Shown: piece by piece, positions 15,101 through 28,861 of the stretch
How the letters are laid out: the number at the start of each line of letters is the position of its first letter
How positions within the stretch are numbered: position 1 is the stretch's first letter
From: Dirofilaria immitis
Lineage: Eukaryota; Nematoda; Chromadorea; Rhabditida; Onchocercidae
DNA length: 64,000 nucleotides
Reading direction: 5' to 3'
NCBI GenBank assembly: GCA_024305405.1
Contig: JAKNDB010000087.1
Coordinates: 8,434,501-8,498,500, forward strand
Translations under genes and position numbers: made by a program
Notes under the pieces: model-generated
Databases searched by the model: none
Told to the model about the DNA's origin: nothing
Seen by the model: only the letters and a program-made list of their open reading frames with translations

Positions 15101-18100
15101 AGCTTCATATAAGTTCTCAAAACACTAGTGTTAATTCTCCCAAGATCATACTTTATAAATACAGAGGAAGCGTTATTTATAAAGACAAGTAGCTCAATTT
15201 CGAAAACAGTTTAATTTAATTTCAGTCTACTTTCAAGCCAAAATATATATATTAAAAACAACGAAACAAATAAGACAAACCAGTAAATGGAGGATTTACA
15301 ATTAAAGCTAACAGCTTATCCAATAGAACATAGAGAAAAGCAACCATTGGTTCCGGACGAGCTTTTATGACACTCCGTATTGCATCTTTCAAATCACTTT
15401 CCGATATCGGTGGATTCTTCTTATCACTTATGCCTAATGATTGGTACGCAATCAGAAATTTATCCAGATGAGAATCCTGAAAGTAGTACTTGGTAAAATC
15501 CAAGACTGCGTTGATATTTTTCTTTATAAAAAGAGAATCATCTTTTGGACGACTTGACTATCTGATAAACTATGTTGGCTAAATGATTTATTAATAAAAA
15601 AAAATATTAAAATACTGGAATATCTTACCTGCGTATGAACTGTTGTAACAGCCTCAAGTTTAACATCAAAAAGCGGTTTGTGTCCTTCCAACCATTTAAT
15701 ATTCGGTAAATTAACATCCGGTGAAAGATACCCGTAACTTTGTGGTAACTGTTCTAATGCAATCGGTAAAATATATTCACCAGTTTGCAATCGTCCATTT
15801 TTGAGCAAAGGAAGCCATGAATATCCTATGGGTATTTTTATTTCATCGCTAACTTTATTTGGCTTGCAAGTAATGTGGAAAAAGTGAATAGTATGTGATG
15901 ACCATCGTTTAAGTCAACCGGCAAATTGATTTTTATTTCATCATAAAAACTGGGAGTTCTGAAATTAAAATAAAATTAAGAAATTTTATTCTAAAATCCA
16001 AGGAACAGTTACCTACATTGTTAATACCATAAAACAATGTGCCATGACACTTCATCTAAATCACTCAACAATTATAGACACTTGTTAAATTTTTTTTTCA
16101 AATGAAACCAATAAGAAAATTATTTAAAAACCGAAATAATAAAAATAATGATGCCATATACGCATTAACCAATAACAAATTTTTCGGACTTTTATTTGTG
16201 CTTTGAATTTTTGGATTTATCATCCCTGGAATTAAATTAAACTTACTTAATCATAAATAAATTGATAAAGGCAACAGAAAGTATTTTACAAAATATCTGC
16301 ACATCTTACAAGAGTTTATTTGCTATGCTAATTAAATATAAATTTTATGCTTATTTTATTGCATTTAATTTACCTATAATTTACTTGAAAAATATTTCGT
16401 AATTACTTGTTATGATAGGAAACTGTAGTATCAGCAAAAAAGTAATGCTCGGTCCATTTGATTTACCAAAAACAGCATAGACTGGTTTTTCCTGAGCATT
16501 CATCAATTCAACACGTACAGCAATATTACGTGATGGACCAGAACGACTGGAGAAGTTCACTGATCGAGGATAAATGTAAAGCAGGTTCCTAAGATATTAT
16601 CATTTTATCAAGAAAATGCGAAAAATATAAAATATGAGTAAATGAATTCGATAGCTTACCTATAAGAAGCATTTACTGTATAAATGCCTTTACTTGGGAA
16701 TTCTACAATTTCCTTGACGATATCTGCTGGATTGCCAGAAACGAATGGATGCACACGAAGAAGTTCAGGTGTAAGCCGGAAAATGGAGAAAAATTTAAAA
16801 AATGAACAAAATCAAAGTAACCATATTTAAATTACTAATTTAACCTTAGAAAGACTAATAATCATCGCTAATCATATGTACAAATTATAGCTCATTTCTA
16901 CAAATTCAGTTGTCCGAACAAGAGAATTTCTTGATCATGCTTCTTCAAGCATTTCATTTCAAAATAAACTTCAAAAAAAAGATTTGAAAATTGAACTAAT
17001 CATAACATTAAATTATAAAACACCAGTCAAAATACCTCATTAAAGACTGGCTATATCCACTCGATAATTCTATTTTCAGTGTAACTGGAAATGTCTTCGG
17101 CCGGGCCAACTTGGAACCACCTTTGCGATAATCCGCAAGCATTTTACAGAGATCCTCATCGGTTAGACGTTCTGCTTCCTATTCATTAGTGAACAAGCAA
17201 TAAAAATGATGAAATTTAAATTTAAAAGTATAATGTCACATGATAAATTTTGATACCATAAAATACCACAATTTTCACAATACTTATCATGTATTATTGG
17301 GTAATAATTAGACAAGTTTGAATAATATATATTATGTATAATTATTTTAAAATTTTTTATATTACTCGCGATTCATAATTCAGATTTTTAATTCAATTTA
17401 ATTAATCTGATTACCAGAAGCAATACAAGATTATTAGTAAGCAAAATCGCAATTACCTGCCTGAAAAACGAATTAAGATTCAGTAGCAGAGGTCGTAAAT
17501 CATTTAAAGAAATCAACGGACATCCGCCATCTTTCAATAATGAGTGAATTTCAAGACCTAATCCCAGAGCTGTATCATTTTGCGAAAAGTCGAGTGAAGT
17601 CCACCAAAAAGTTTACGTCTTTGCAACGGTGTACGACTTTTTGGACTTGCTGTGCTCCTATAAAAGCTGCATCGGACGGAGTTCCGCTACCAACACGGCG
17701 AAAAGTTCCCGATGTAGAATTCGACATCCGATATGAAAAAAGATCTTTAATTCATTATTTCAATTAAATTCAAATTTCGCATAACGAAATTTCAAACTTT
17801 AATTGACTTAAAGTAGAATACATATAGCTTAGAAAACTATTACATTTCATATCTAAAATTCATCAATGCCTTAGAAATCTAGAATTTTTCAAAGACACGA
17901 AAAATCAACTCACCCATACTAATAATACTTTCTACATCGAAGAGTACCGCTGGTGAAGCTGGTGTTATATCATGTCCTGCAGATGCAATAATTGCAAGAA
18001 ATAATAATTAATAAACTTGAAAACGAGTACAACTATTCAAAAATTTTTGAAACAAACTTTTTAGCGTAAGTTCATTGAAAGTCTGCACTCAAGCACCAAA

Positions 18101-21100
18101 ATAATTTGTAAAATAATGCATGACCACAAATTGTTTGCGAAATGATACTTGGCAAATTTATAATTCGGAAAAATAGCACAAAAAAACAATACCAGTGACA
18201 GAACTTGAAATCACTGTTGCTAATGCTTCCGTCTTATCCGGACGATATGATCCATTAAGGACTTGATTCAGATCAATAGCAAACCATCCAAGCGGCATTC
18301 TAAAAGCACCAAGTCGTTCACAGTACTGCTGTGCTGTCTGTATTAACCGCTCCCTGTTTTTATCTTCTTTCAGGTATGGCTCGCATGCATCTGCTACTTC
18401 GCACGGTTGTAACACTTTTTCTAACTGAAAATTTGAGTTTTACATTCAAAACTTTGAGAAATTCCGACAACTGAACTTTAAAATTTCATTGATGTTTTGT
18501 ATATTTTCTACCTTGATGACAATGAATACATCATTTAGTGGACGACTTATACTGAAAATCGCTTGTGTACATTTGCTTGCTTCATCCATACAATCAGCGT
18601 GTTGCAAAATCATTCCACGGAGTGAATCGTGATTTAAATCAAAATAGAAATTCTCTGATATCTGAAAAACATAAACCATTACCATTCGATCTTTAGCAAT
18701 TCTCATTAGTTTTTGGTTTCCAACAGTTATCAGTAATCCTGAATCAAGCGATCATCTACGATGGCCTATTACTTAAAGATCCAGAACTAATTTTAGTTCC
18801 TCAAATTGTTAGCTTTATGTTGAAAACTTTGACAGAAACAATTGACTAATTAAATTCAGAAGAACAGCGATTTACATTTCTTTGAAGAAAATAAAACATA
18901 ATTTGTTGAATGCTTACCTTTCGTTTTTCTTTCAAATCATAAAGTACCATGATCCCGAAAATGGGTTCGAAAGAAGGTTCAAGTTTTAACTGCAAATTTA
19001 AAATTGTTTAAAAACTTCACAAAAAATTCCTGCCTAAGCTATGTCTTTCTTAGTTTTTACTGAAAATATACCAAATAAAAATATAAATAATTTACAATGA
19101 ATAATGAAAAAATTTTTAGGATTAAATTTGATTTCTTTACATTGTATGTATTCCAGAGTTTTACTCGCAAAAGATTAATAATTGAGTATACATCAGAGTA
19201 AAGAAGAGAGACAAGTTACAGAAATGCGAAATTTCTATAAAACCAAATCAAGTGAATTAAAAGAAGCTGGGACGAAACCTTAACCAACCTGCAAAACTTT
19301 GACGAAAAGTTTCTGACCTGTATGTTCAGTCGGAATGGCGCTGCGCTCCGACATTCAATTACATCAGTCTAAACAATTCTGTTATTATGAAGCACTCAAT
19401 GTATACTAAAAGTTTAGTACAGTAATCCTTTATATTTTTGAATAAGTAGTAACCAGACTTTTATCAAAACAACAATACCTTCCAGCAGTGAAAAATAAAA
19501 ACAACAGTATTTGCAATAAAATAAACTCACTTTTATCAAACAATAATACCTTCGAACAATAAAAATAAAAGCAAAAAAATTTTACTTTGCAAAAAAATAA
19601 TAATTGACTATATGGTACAAACTTCGAGCTGAGGCGGAAGTAGATTAATCAACGCATTTTGTCGATGAGTTCGCCTTCGGGTCTCATTGATCTGATCAAG
19701 CTGTGTATTCGAAATACGTTGCACTACACCTGTATATGATTATTTTCAATTCAATTTCTGACAAAAAATTATTTTTAAACGGAAATCATTTTTGATAAAG
19801 ATATCACTTCGTAAAATCGAAAAATTATTATTCTGAAGATAATTAGTATGATTTTTCTAGGCTCATAATTATGAATATGATCAATCTTTTATCTAAGATT
19901 TTTGATCTGTTAAATTTTACAAACCTGGTACTGTGGGATCACTGGCTGAAGAATGAAGCTGATGAGGTGCACGCAAGGTATCATCACGATTCGTTCCACC
20001 GGATGATGAACCAATAGTACACATTGAATCGGATGAATAATGTGAGCCGAACGAATCACGTTTTACAATCTGCTATCATCAACTCGAAATTATATTAAAA
20101 ACATGAGGAAAAAAGCAAAAAAATTTTTACCTCCAAAGTATATGATTTGAAAATATTTGAAATTGAACATCAATTTAATCTAATAGCGAGAATACATAGA
20201 GCAATGTAGGAAAGCACAATTTTCATTATTATTTAAGAAATAAAATGCATAATTCATTCTGCAATTATTGTACTTTAGCAAGTAAAATATAAAACTAACT
20301 TTATAACCTAATATTTAAAAAACGCTGCCAATTTTTTTTAGATTTAAGCTGCAATCGGCTGATTGGGAATAATGGCAATTTCATCATTTTTGGAGAATAA
20401 GAAATATTTCACATAATACATTTTTTAAACTTAATCCATAAACAAATAATTAGCAGAATGTTGTAAATTTAATATAAATATTGCAAATAAAAAAAAAGAA
20501 ATTCTAAATTAATCGATGCTATGCAATCGAAAAAGCTTGAAAGTTGATATTTTTTAAAAGATATTTTTAATACACGTATGAATTTTAATACGCGGAGATA
20601 ACCTATAGCATTATTAATTAATCTAAAAAAATTCCAAAATTTGCAAAAAATTTTAAACGATTTCAGAAATTGAATTTAAAAAGAAGATATTATACACCGA
20701 TCATCGAAATATCATGTATTATTGCAGTTAATAATACTTGGAAAAGATAAATAGTACCACTGCTGTAAAACGATGCTTATTAAATTGAAGCAACATTCAG
20801 TAAATAAAGCAAATACCGATTCAGTCTATAAACTTATAGTCTTATAGTAAGAAATATCACCATTCTGTCTCAAGTTTGAAGTGGTCTAAAATTTTGAAAA
20901 TAAACTAAAAATACTTCTTTCACACTGTACAACTCTCTCAGATATTTTTTAAGCGCTATTAGTGAACACAGTGCGCGTATAGTCTCGTGACTTTAGATAA
21001 ACATAAAAAAACACACATGAAGAATATGATTAAGGGAAATCATATAGGCTAACATTTATAGTAGCTTTTACCTGATCCTCGCCCATTGTGCTAACACTTC

Positions 21101-22719
21101 GTCCAATAGGTCGATCCGAATCTACCTCAAAAATTTGTTTTGGAGTCGTTTGAGCAATAATTGGCCGCTCCATTAGTAACCGAATATATGCTTCGCCGGT
21201 TGAATATTGAAGATATTTTCGTTGCACTAGCGAAAAATTATCATTGTATGTTTTTATTATATCTTTCACCAATGGATCGACACTAAAAAATTATTTAAAT
21301 AGAACAGATAATATAAAATCTATGTTTAATCAAATTAGAAAGCAATAACTGGATCAAAACTTTATTGAAACCCACAGTTCTTAAATGTCTCAATTTCCAG
21401 TTCTATTTTTATTCAAAAGAAGATCATCAAACCCTGAAAGATTTGAAGGGATAGGTGATTCGATCGTAAGATGATCTCGAGGTATCAAACGTACTTCAAT
21501 ATCATCAACTGGAAAATCTGCTACCCTGAAAGATATAGTGCAAGAACTAAAGCAACCTAATGCTCCTAAATGCAATTCTAATGTTTGCTACGAAACACAC
21601 TTTCAAATTTAAAAGCTTTTTTGTTAACAGATGCAGAAATTTGTTAAATGCAAACCTTCTCAAATTATTGTTAATTGCAATATGTTCATATATGGAAGAG
21701 TTATTTTTCGCTGCGATAAAATATCTTCCACATCTAATGGTTCAACTATCTCAATTAAATTAATCTGAAAATCAAGAAAAATTCTGCTTCATGTCGAATA
21801 ATGCTTTTTTAAATCGATTTGTGGAAATGGAACATATTTTAGCTTCAGTTTTAATCATTATTTATTCTTATGCAATTATTATTTATCCTATTTGCATTTT
21901 AATTATCAGCAGATTCTATTTCAACGAGGAAAATAACAAGCAAATACTCATTAAAAATATAAAACTTCCTGGTGGTAACGAGTGAGAAACAATTTTATTT
22001 AAAAATAAATCTTCTGTTATTATTCCCATTTACTTTCACGTTACATTTTATTCATGCTAAATCAGAATTTTGATATGATTAGTAATTCAAAACAAATGTT
22101 TAACATATTACGACATATTTGTGCATAATTTTCATATAATAAAAGGTTGCCAGTAAATTTATTACTCAATTTGTAAAATTACTCTATCCTGAAGAAACAA
22201 AAATCTCGACAAACATGTTTCAGTTATAACACCATAACTTTAGAATCTCAAGATTCCTATGTAAAAGACATAAGTTTTTAAAAATGATAATATCTTTCAA
22301 GATTGCTTTAAATGAATTAAATAATGAAAAGACTAACCGTTCGCGGACTAGAATCTGCTGCATCCATTTGCGTAGTACTTTGTGGATGTAATAACAAACT
22401 TCCTGTCATTATATGTCGACGTACATCAGCTGCAGTCATTCTGCAATAAAAAAAAGCATTAATTTTATTTTCCGAAAAATGCTCTGGAATATTTAAGGAA
22501 AACACGAACATTAATTTTTTTAAGATGAATAATAAAAAATTTTAACATCAATTCATTTCTCGAACAACAATAGTCAAAGTTCTAAAAATTCCAGTCAATT
22601 TATTGAAATTCCATTAAGAAGTTATGGAAAAACAAAAAAAGTTGATGGGTTGATAATATTATTTACTTGTTTCGTTTCAAAGCAAATGCCCGCTGTCCTC
22701 CGGCACTGTGTGATGACAT
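6114..22719 (-). CDS. DOCK-C subfamily guanine nucleotide exchange factor (DOCK6/7/8-like)
   Basis: Family proteins activate Rac/Cdc42 at the membrane and act in cell migration and neurite growth. About 40 exons read in order like DOCK7. The start is 22719 ([15 protein letters not shown]), with an acceptor-like AG 11 bases upstream. Next come the N-terminal DPHV-like segment (21072-21282), [10 protein letters not shown] (18512-18661), the DHR1/C2 region (15629-16776; [28 protein letters not shown]), the central helical repeats (9.5-14.6 kb; [17 protein letters not shown]), and DHR2 (6.6-9.2 kb). DHR2 has [53 protein letters not shown] and [12 protein letters not shown], which holds the valine expected to sense nucleotide, then [10 protein letters not shown]. 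The protein ends NVPKRIH, roughly 1,900-2,000 residues. At least nine exons need one added base to stay in frame, mostly in homopolymers (for example 6640-6644, 8046-8050, 13127-13131, 15879-15883, 17578-17581), suggesting assembly errors. Intron 3 appears to be GC-AG, and the exon ending at 16776 has no AG acceptor as read. Confidence 0.93.
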
Positions 22720-22732
22720 AATAGACGATGCT
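22720..22732 (-). promoter_or_regulatory. Possible trans-splice acceptor upstream of DOCK start
   Basis: On the minus strand ACAAATATAG lies 11 bases before the ATG at 22719. In nematodes an AG this close to the start usually marks spliced-leader addition. It could instead be an ordinary cis acceptor for an upstream exon; an open stretch with GSSNGRQ followed by GTAGTAGC lies at about 22860-22930. Confidence 0.35.
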
Positions 22733-25700
22733 ATATTTGTTTGCAACGTAATATTATGAGATTAGCCATAAGCTAAAATAACATTTCGCTTTTCGCTAAT
22801 TGAATATAAAGAAATTGATTTGGCGATGCTCCGCGACGAAAATAACACATTTGCTACTACCTGTCTCCCATTACTACTTCCGCTATTCTGTGATAACCAT
22901 CCTTCATGAACATGTAGTTTAATATATGAACATAAAACAGGTGTGTGATACGAATTAAGTATAATTAGACGCGGCATAAAATAATTAAATGTATGAATAT
23001 AAGTAATTCTTTGTATAAAAAATCTTTATGTTGTATTCTAATTTTCAGTTGGAAGTTTGAAATGAAATAATTAACAACTATAATTCATTATTTTATAACT
23101 TATGTCTAATTTCATTTACACTAAAAATTGAATCATTTTACTTTTCATGAATAAGTTTCTTTCGTCCTTTTCATCTTCTTGCTAAAAATAATTTCGGATT
23201 CATTTCCAATTAGTGGAATCATTTTTTTAGAAAGAGGAAGAAGAGGATAGAGAAGTACAAAGAGTACATTTGCAAGATCTTTTAAATTTTTCTCTTAAAT
23301 TAGCACCAAAATTTTAAGCTGGAATCCTACGAATATTTCCGGAAAGTCCAGAACTCTTTCAGTGACTAATTATGTAAAATTGTCTGAAAAATTATTTTAG
23401 TTTCATTGAGACAACAAATCAGAAGATAAATAAGAAAACGACGGATGAAAGAAAGAAATTAAAGAGTTTGTTAAAAAAATTCAAAAAAATAAAACTTTTG
23501 TATATTTTAAACTAAACGATATGGAATCTCAACAATCTATGACGACGTCATATCTGGCTTTGAATGTAATGGTACTTATTTTATTTTTGAATAAACTTAA
23601 ATTATACAAAACTTTTTGTATATCTTAAAGGAATTATAACAGAAGATTTTCTTTCACTTGTTTATACAATTACTACCGGAAAAGAACCTGAATGAGATGA
23701 TTCAAATTTTATCTACTTTTTGATATACTCAATCTGTAAGTGCAATAAATAATGCATTAATTAATTTTTAACAAAGAGACAATTCATTAATTCGGATCAC
23801 CTTCTTATTGTATTAATGGCCGAAATGCCAAACACTGATTATTTTCTATCAGTCACATATTATCAAAAGCAAAATATTATGGGAGATAGTACCATCAACT
23901 AATAACCTGAAAATGAAACCAGCGTTTCCAAATTAGAAAATCTATCGAAAAAATTGAACTGAACCAAATAAATATAAGTGTGTCTGTTTCGTTTCTTGTT
24001 GTGTTAGGAATAAAAATCTAGTGTTCTTTACAAGTCGATTATAGGCGAAAAGGACGATTTATTGTTGGAATTATTCCGAAAAGTTAAATAATTTTAGGTA
24101 ATCGAAAAAAAGAGAAAAAGTAAATCCTTTTGCAGTATAGTAATTGTTTACTTGTCTTGTATTGTTAATTGTTCAGTAAATATACAACATATAAACAAGC
24201 AAATATAGTAATTATTATGATATTACTTACATTTATAATATAAATGCCTCTTCGATATGTATCTCTAAAAGGTATAATATTAATCGATTAATATACAATA
24301 CAAAATTATATGGCGTTTTATATAAGCTGAAATTTATTTGGAAATACATCGATCTAAAATATTCACAACTATTTTTTTGGTCTGATTGCATATACCATGC
24401 CACCATTTCTGAACCGCCTCTGAAAAAATTGGATTTTTGCAAATTTCACTCTCAAATAAAAAAATTAAGCATATTTGTTCATCAGCAACTGTAATCAATT
24501 TGTGACAGTAAATTGATTTATTGTGACTGCTGGAGAAAGTGAAAGGGATATTACATAATTTATAAAATGATATATAATGCTTAAATATATATTATTGTTT
24601 CATTTTCAACTCAAATTACTTCCAATTCTTTACCAACAAAAGAAAAACAAAAATGAAAATACGCATATTTTTACCTAAAACAATATTGATTTAATATCAT
24701 TATCAATCAATATTTCTGATTTTTATAAGCTCCGATTATAATGCGATTGACATCGTGAACTTAAGATGCTTAAAGTTGGATGATAGCATTATTTAGTGAC
24801 TTAACAAAACCTTTTTTCCTGAAATTTGTTCAGAATATTAATACTTTTAAGTGCGAGAGAAAAGAAACACAGCTGTATTCATAATGCCTGTCGAAAAATT
24901 TGGAAATAATTTTAGCATAAAATATTCAAATAATGTTATATGCTTGACACATGAGAAGAGAATCCACAAAAATGGACATTATATAATACAATACAAAGCA
25001 TCGTGTATAATATTTTCTGCTTATTATTACTTATGATAAATATAAATGATTGGTAACTAATTCATATCTTTACCTCTGATATTGTCTTTACCTTGATGAA
25101 CATAAGTTCAAGAGAAAACAGAAGCATGTCTAATGCAATGAATCATTCTCATCTTGTCTACAGTTATCAAGTTTTTTCTTCGATAGTAGAATACCGAAAA
25201 TGAGTTTTCATGAATGCAAATGAATAATATGTAAATTACTTTCATTTTTATCTTGACCACTAAGCTTATATGTAATGTTAGGTATACTGCAAAGAAACTC
25301 TCACTATAAAGGTGTTCATTTATTCATTTTTAAAGTACCAACGACCAGAACTTTCCTCGACAACTTAACAATCAACACGCTCACTTCAAACGATTTTTAT
25401 AAATTAATACTTGTTTTACTTGTTTGATATGAATATTGGAGATTTTTCGACAGGATCATTTGCAAAAGACTCAAATTATTCGATTTCTGAAATTGACTCT
25501 ATTTGTCATACTATCTAGTAATTCTTCTATAATTTTACCGATAATTAATCCTTTGATTGATAAATAATAAAAACTTTAATCCAAATTATTTGCCATTGGT
25601 GAAAAAAATCTTCCGCAACATTGCAATCGAAGAGCATTATCAGAAACTGAAATAATTTATATTATAGGTATATCCAAATGATCGAATTATTTTTTCATGA

Positions 25701-28700
25701 TTCATTCATGATTCATTATAAACAAATGCTATATGACCCCTAATGTTTATCTAATTCTTTTATCTAATTCTTTTCTTTGTTCTAAATAATGAAGTTCATG
25801 TGCAATATTTAAAATATTGAAGTTTATGTTAATTGTCTAAAATGTTGTAACGATCGAAGCTTTTCTGCATATTTGAATATTGTCTATCTCTTATTCTTTG
25901 TTCTGATAACTAAACGCCATTATAAAGACCAAGGATCATCGATACAAAATAAGCTTCTCGCAGTCAACTGCGTGTTTCACGAAGTGGTTACTGAGTCAAG
26001 CAACATCAGCTGTCATTCACTTTTTCCTTTCTTATTGTGTTCGGCTATTCGATCTAACTATTATTCGACTGTCGATCTCATTCTCATCCTTCAACTTCAT
26101 TTTAAACCCTTATATCTTATTTGCGTTGTTAAACATTCTTCCGCTTACTTTGTTCGAATGATTGTTGCCCGGATAAGATTCATCACACCAACGGTTTACA
26201 GTTGGAGGCCTATGATATCCCAACAAAGGAAGTTATTCTCTAACGCATTTCCCTGAAAGAAGAAAATTTTTTTACAAACGTTGAGAAGTCTTTCTCTTCG
26301 CTACATTTTTGGGATAAACAAACGAACAAATGTTACATTAAATACTGACAAAGCTGGAAGAAGGAAAGTTAAGTTCACAACAGTCAGAGAGCATATTTTT
26401 TTGATTTTCATCCATTTGTCATACGATTGGGATCTGAAATTCAGCATGGCCGAATATCTTTTATCTCCCATGAACCTCATTTATTGAACTTCGTTCACAG
26501 GAGATTCAACACTCCAAGCTCGAAGCGAGGAAAACTGAGATTAAATCACAATATAATTTCCAGTACTTGATAGAGAATAGCATGGATTTATATCAAATAC
26601 ATTTCGCTTCTTCAAATAAGGTATCAATTATTTACTAAATAGGCATAATGATAGCTTAAAAATTGTTAGTCAAGCATATAAATATAGCAAATAAACTTGT
26701 TAACAAAATGAAGCAAATTATTTAGGGTGACTAAGGTCTAGATAACTTTAAAAGATGCATCGTTGAGATTTGAGGTGATTAAAATTTTGGAAATCCAAGA
26801 TATTAGTGATAAAACATATGCTTTTCACTTCGATGCGAAATTTCCAAATTTTTACCATTATCAATGAATTTTACTTTAATAAGATAATTGTTTTGCGCCT
26901 TATAGAAATTCCATCAGTTACAAAGCAAGCATAGAGTGAATCTTATTTCTATATACGTCTGCTGAACATGTGACATCGGTATGGGTTGTGGTCAGTTAAA
27001 TGATCGCTATCGTAAAAATTTTTAGGCGCTTTTCTGACACAAACGAATAATTGTAATTAAGATTTTTTTGTTGATAAAAAATTTATTCTTCATATATGTT
27101 ATAAGACAGGTAATTATCAGAATATTGTTAATGGGATCGATCGTTAGATCCTCTTTATTACTTTTCTAAATCGAAGGACTATTCCTGAAATCTTCCTGAA
27201 GAATTTCTTTGAAGGAGTGATTTATTGTTCGTTCGTCCTGTTTTCACACTGTATGTTTGTTCTTCTATATCACATAGTAAACATAATTTAAAATATATTA
27301 ACAATGAATGATGATTATCAATTACTTCGAATACATACTCTGATAAACAACCAAACAGTCATATGATCAGTAATTAGGGATGCTGCAGTTATCAATAAGC
27401 CTATTGCAATATGATGTATTATTGGTAATGTGTGTTACTGATTATCTAACAGAGTTTTTTTTTTAATTCATCGCTACTGCTTATTTGTATTTTATATTTT
27501 CGTAATAAACTATTCATAGCTAATCTGATCATCTTACATCATAGATTTTCTATCAAAATCAAATAATTACTTGTAATATAAACAGTTGTGTTTGGACAAT
27601 AAATTTGTTATCGCTATTATTTAATTATATATTATTTCAGTTTAACAACCTTTCATAATTCTTCCACTTATATGATGTATAAAACAAGCATAAATTTGTC
27701 CATCGCACTTTAAAATTCTAAGAAACATACCTGCATGCATAAATTTAAATGCAATCAGTCTCTTTGATAATGACGACTTCTGCAAAAAATATGTATTAAT
27801 TGTAATTTATTAGTTGTACATAAGTATGATAATTATAAATGTTTTAAAAATAGTTTAAATATATCATATTTACCATTATTCTTTATCTTCATTTATCAAT
27901 TAATTAGTCTGTGATTATTTAAAATTATTTCATAATTCTTTTAAATTATTTTTTTAAAAATTGAAAGATAAAAAGTAACGAGAATAATTTCATCACTCTT
28001 CCCGTCAGTGTCATGCTTCCTTCAGTCTTCAAAGATTAATAAAATTAACTTTACTCACTAGTTCATCACTATGCAAAGAGACAAGAATTGCTTAATATAA
28101 ATAAAGATTTCTTTTTATTGTTTTTATTAATTTATTAAATTTGCTTAGAAAAAAGATGACTGGCAGAAAATATTTCTTATATTTTTCGCTTAATTTAAAT
28201 TAATTGATTCATTTAATTTATTATTCATATTTTATTTTGAACCGAAAGGATTCTATAGCAATTAAATCTGTAATGAAACCGTATAATCAAATGAGCAAAA
28301 AAAGAAGTCTTCCGTATTTTATCTGAAAAAGGAATTTATCTGATTTCATATCTTCAAAAACAAAAATTTATTCAATTCACACTTTTATTGTTCCAAAAAA
28401 AAAATATTAAACTTATTGGTCATTGTATATTTATTATATTTTTACAAGTACTGCATAGTAATAATAATGCTGCAAATAAATTTAATTGAATAGATTAACT
28501 TTATATCTTCATATCACTAATTTTTTCCCACCGCTGTATGAACATCCGTATTGGATTCATCTTTTCGTTTTTTCCCTCCCGTCTGATGATACTTCATGTT
28601 TAAGAGCGAGCGCTTTTTGGCGTACCTTTGTTGACAAGATTTTCCATTTCTCTAGGTATTGCTGACTTTGCAACATTTATTTGATCTTTTGAATCTGCTT

Positions 28701-28861
28701 TTTTTGTCTAGCTAGAAAAAAAAATATTTCAGCTCTTTTTTCTAGAGCATTTTTCTTAAAATTTGAGAATTTCCAGATTATGACAAATGAAAAAAGGGAT
28801 CTAATAAGTTCTATCGCTTAAATTTAAAGGATTTAATTGGATATCAAAAAAGTTCTATTTA
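22733..28861. other. Gene-poor intergenic region with a GC-richer island at 25.85-26.55 kb
   Basis: No conserved gene was recognised in about 6 kb. The segment 25850-26550 is visibly less AT-rich than its surroundings and holds two + strand ORFs (25873-26256, 127 codons; 26281-26487, 68 codons). Neither resembles a family I know, and the opposite strand is full of stops. It lies upstream of the DOCK gene, so it could be promoter, 5' UTR or enhancer, or a noncoding RNA. Confidence 0.4.

Noticed and set aside
20869..20884. CTCAAGTTTGAAGTGG resembling the second half of SL1
   Set aside because: The first half of the leader and the upstream element are absent; it lies in a DOCK intron.
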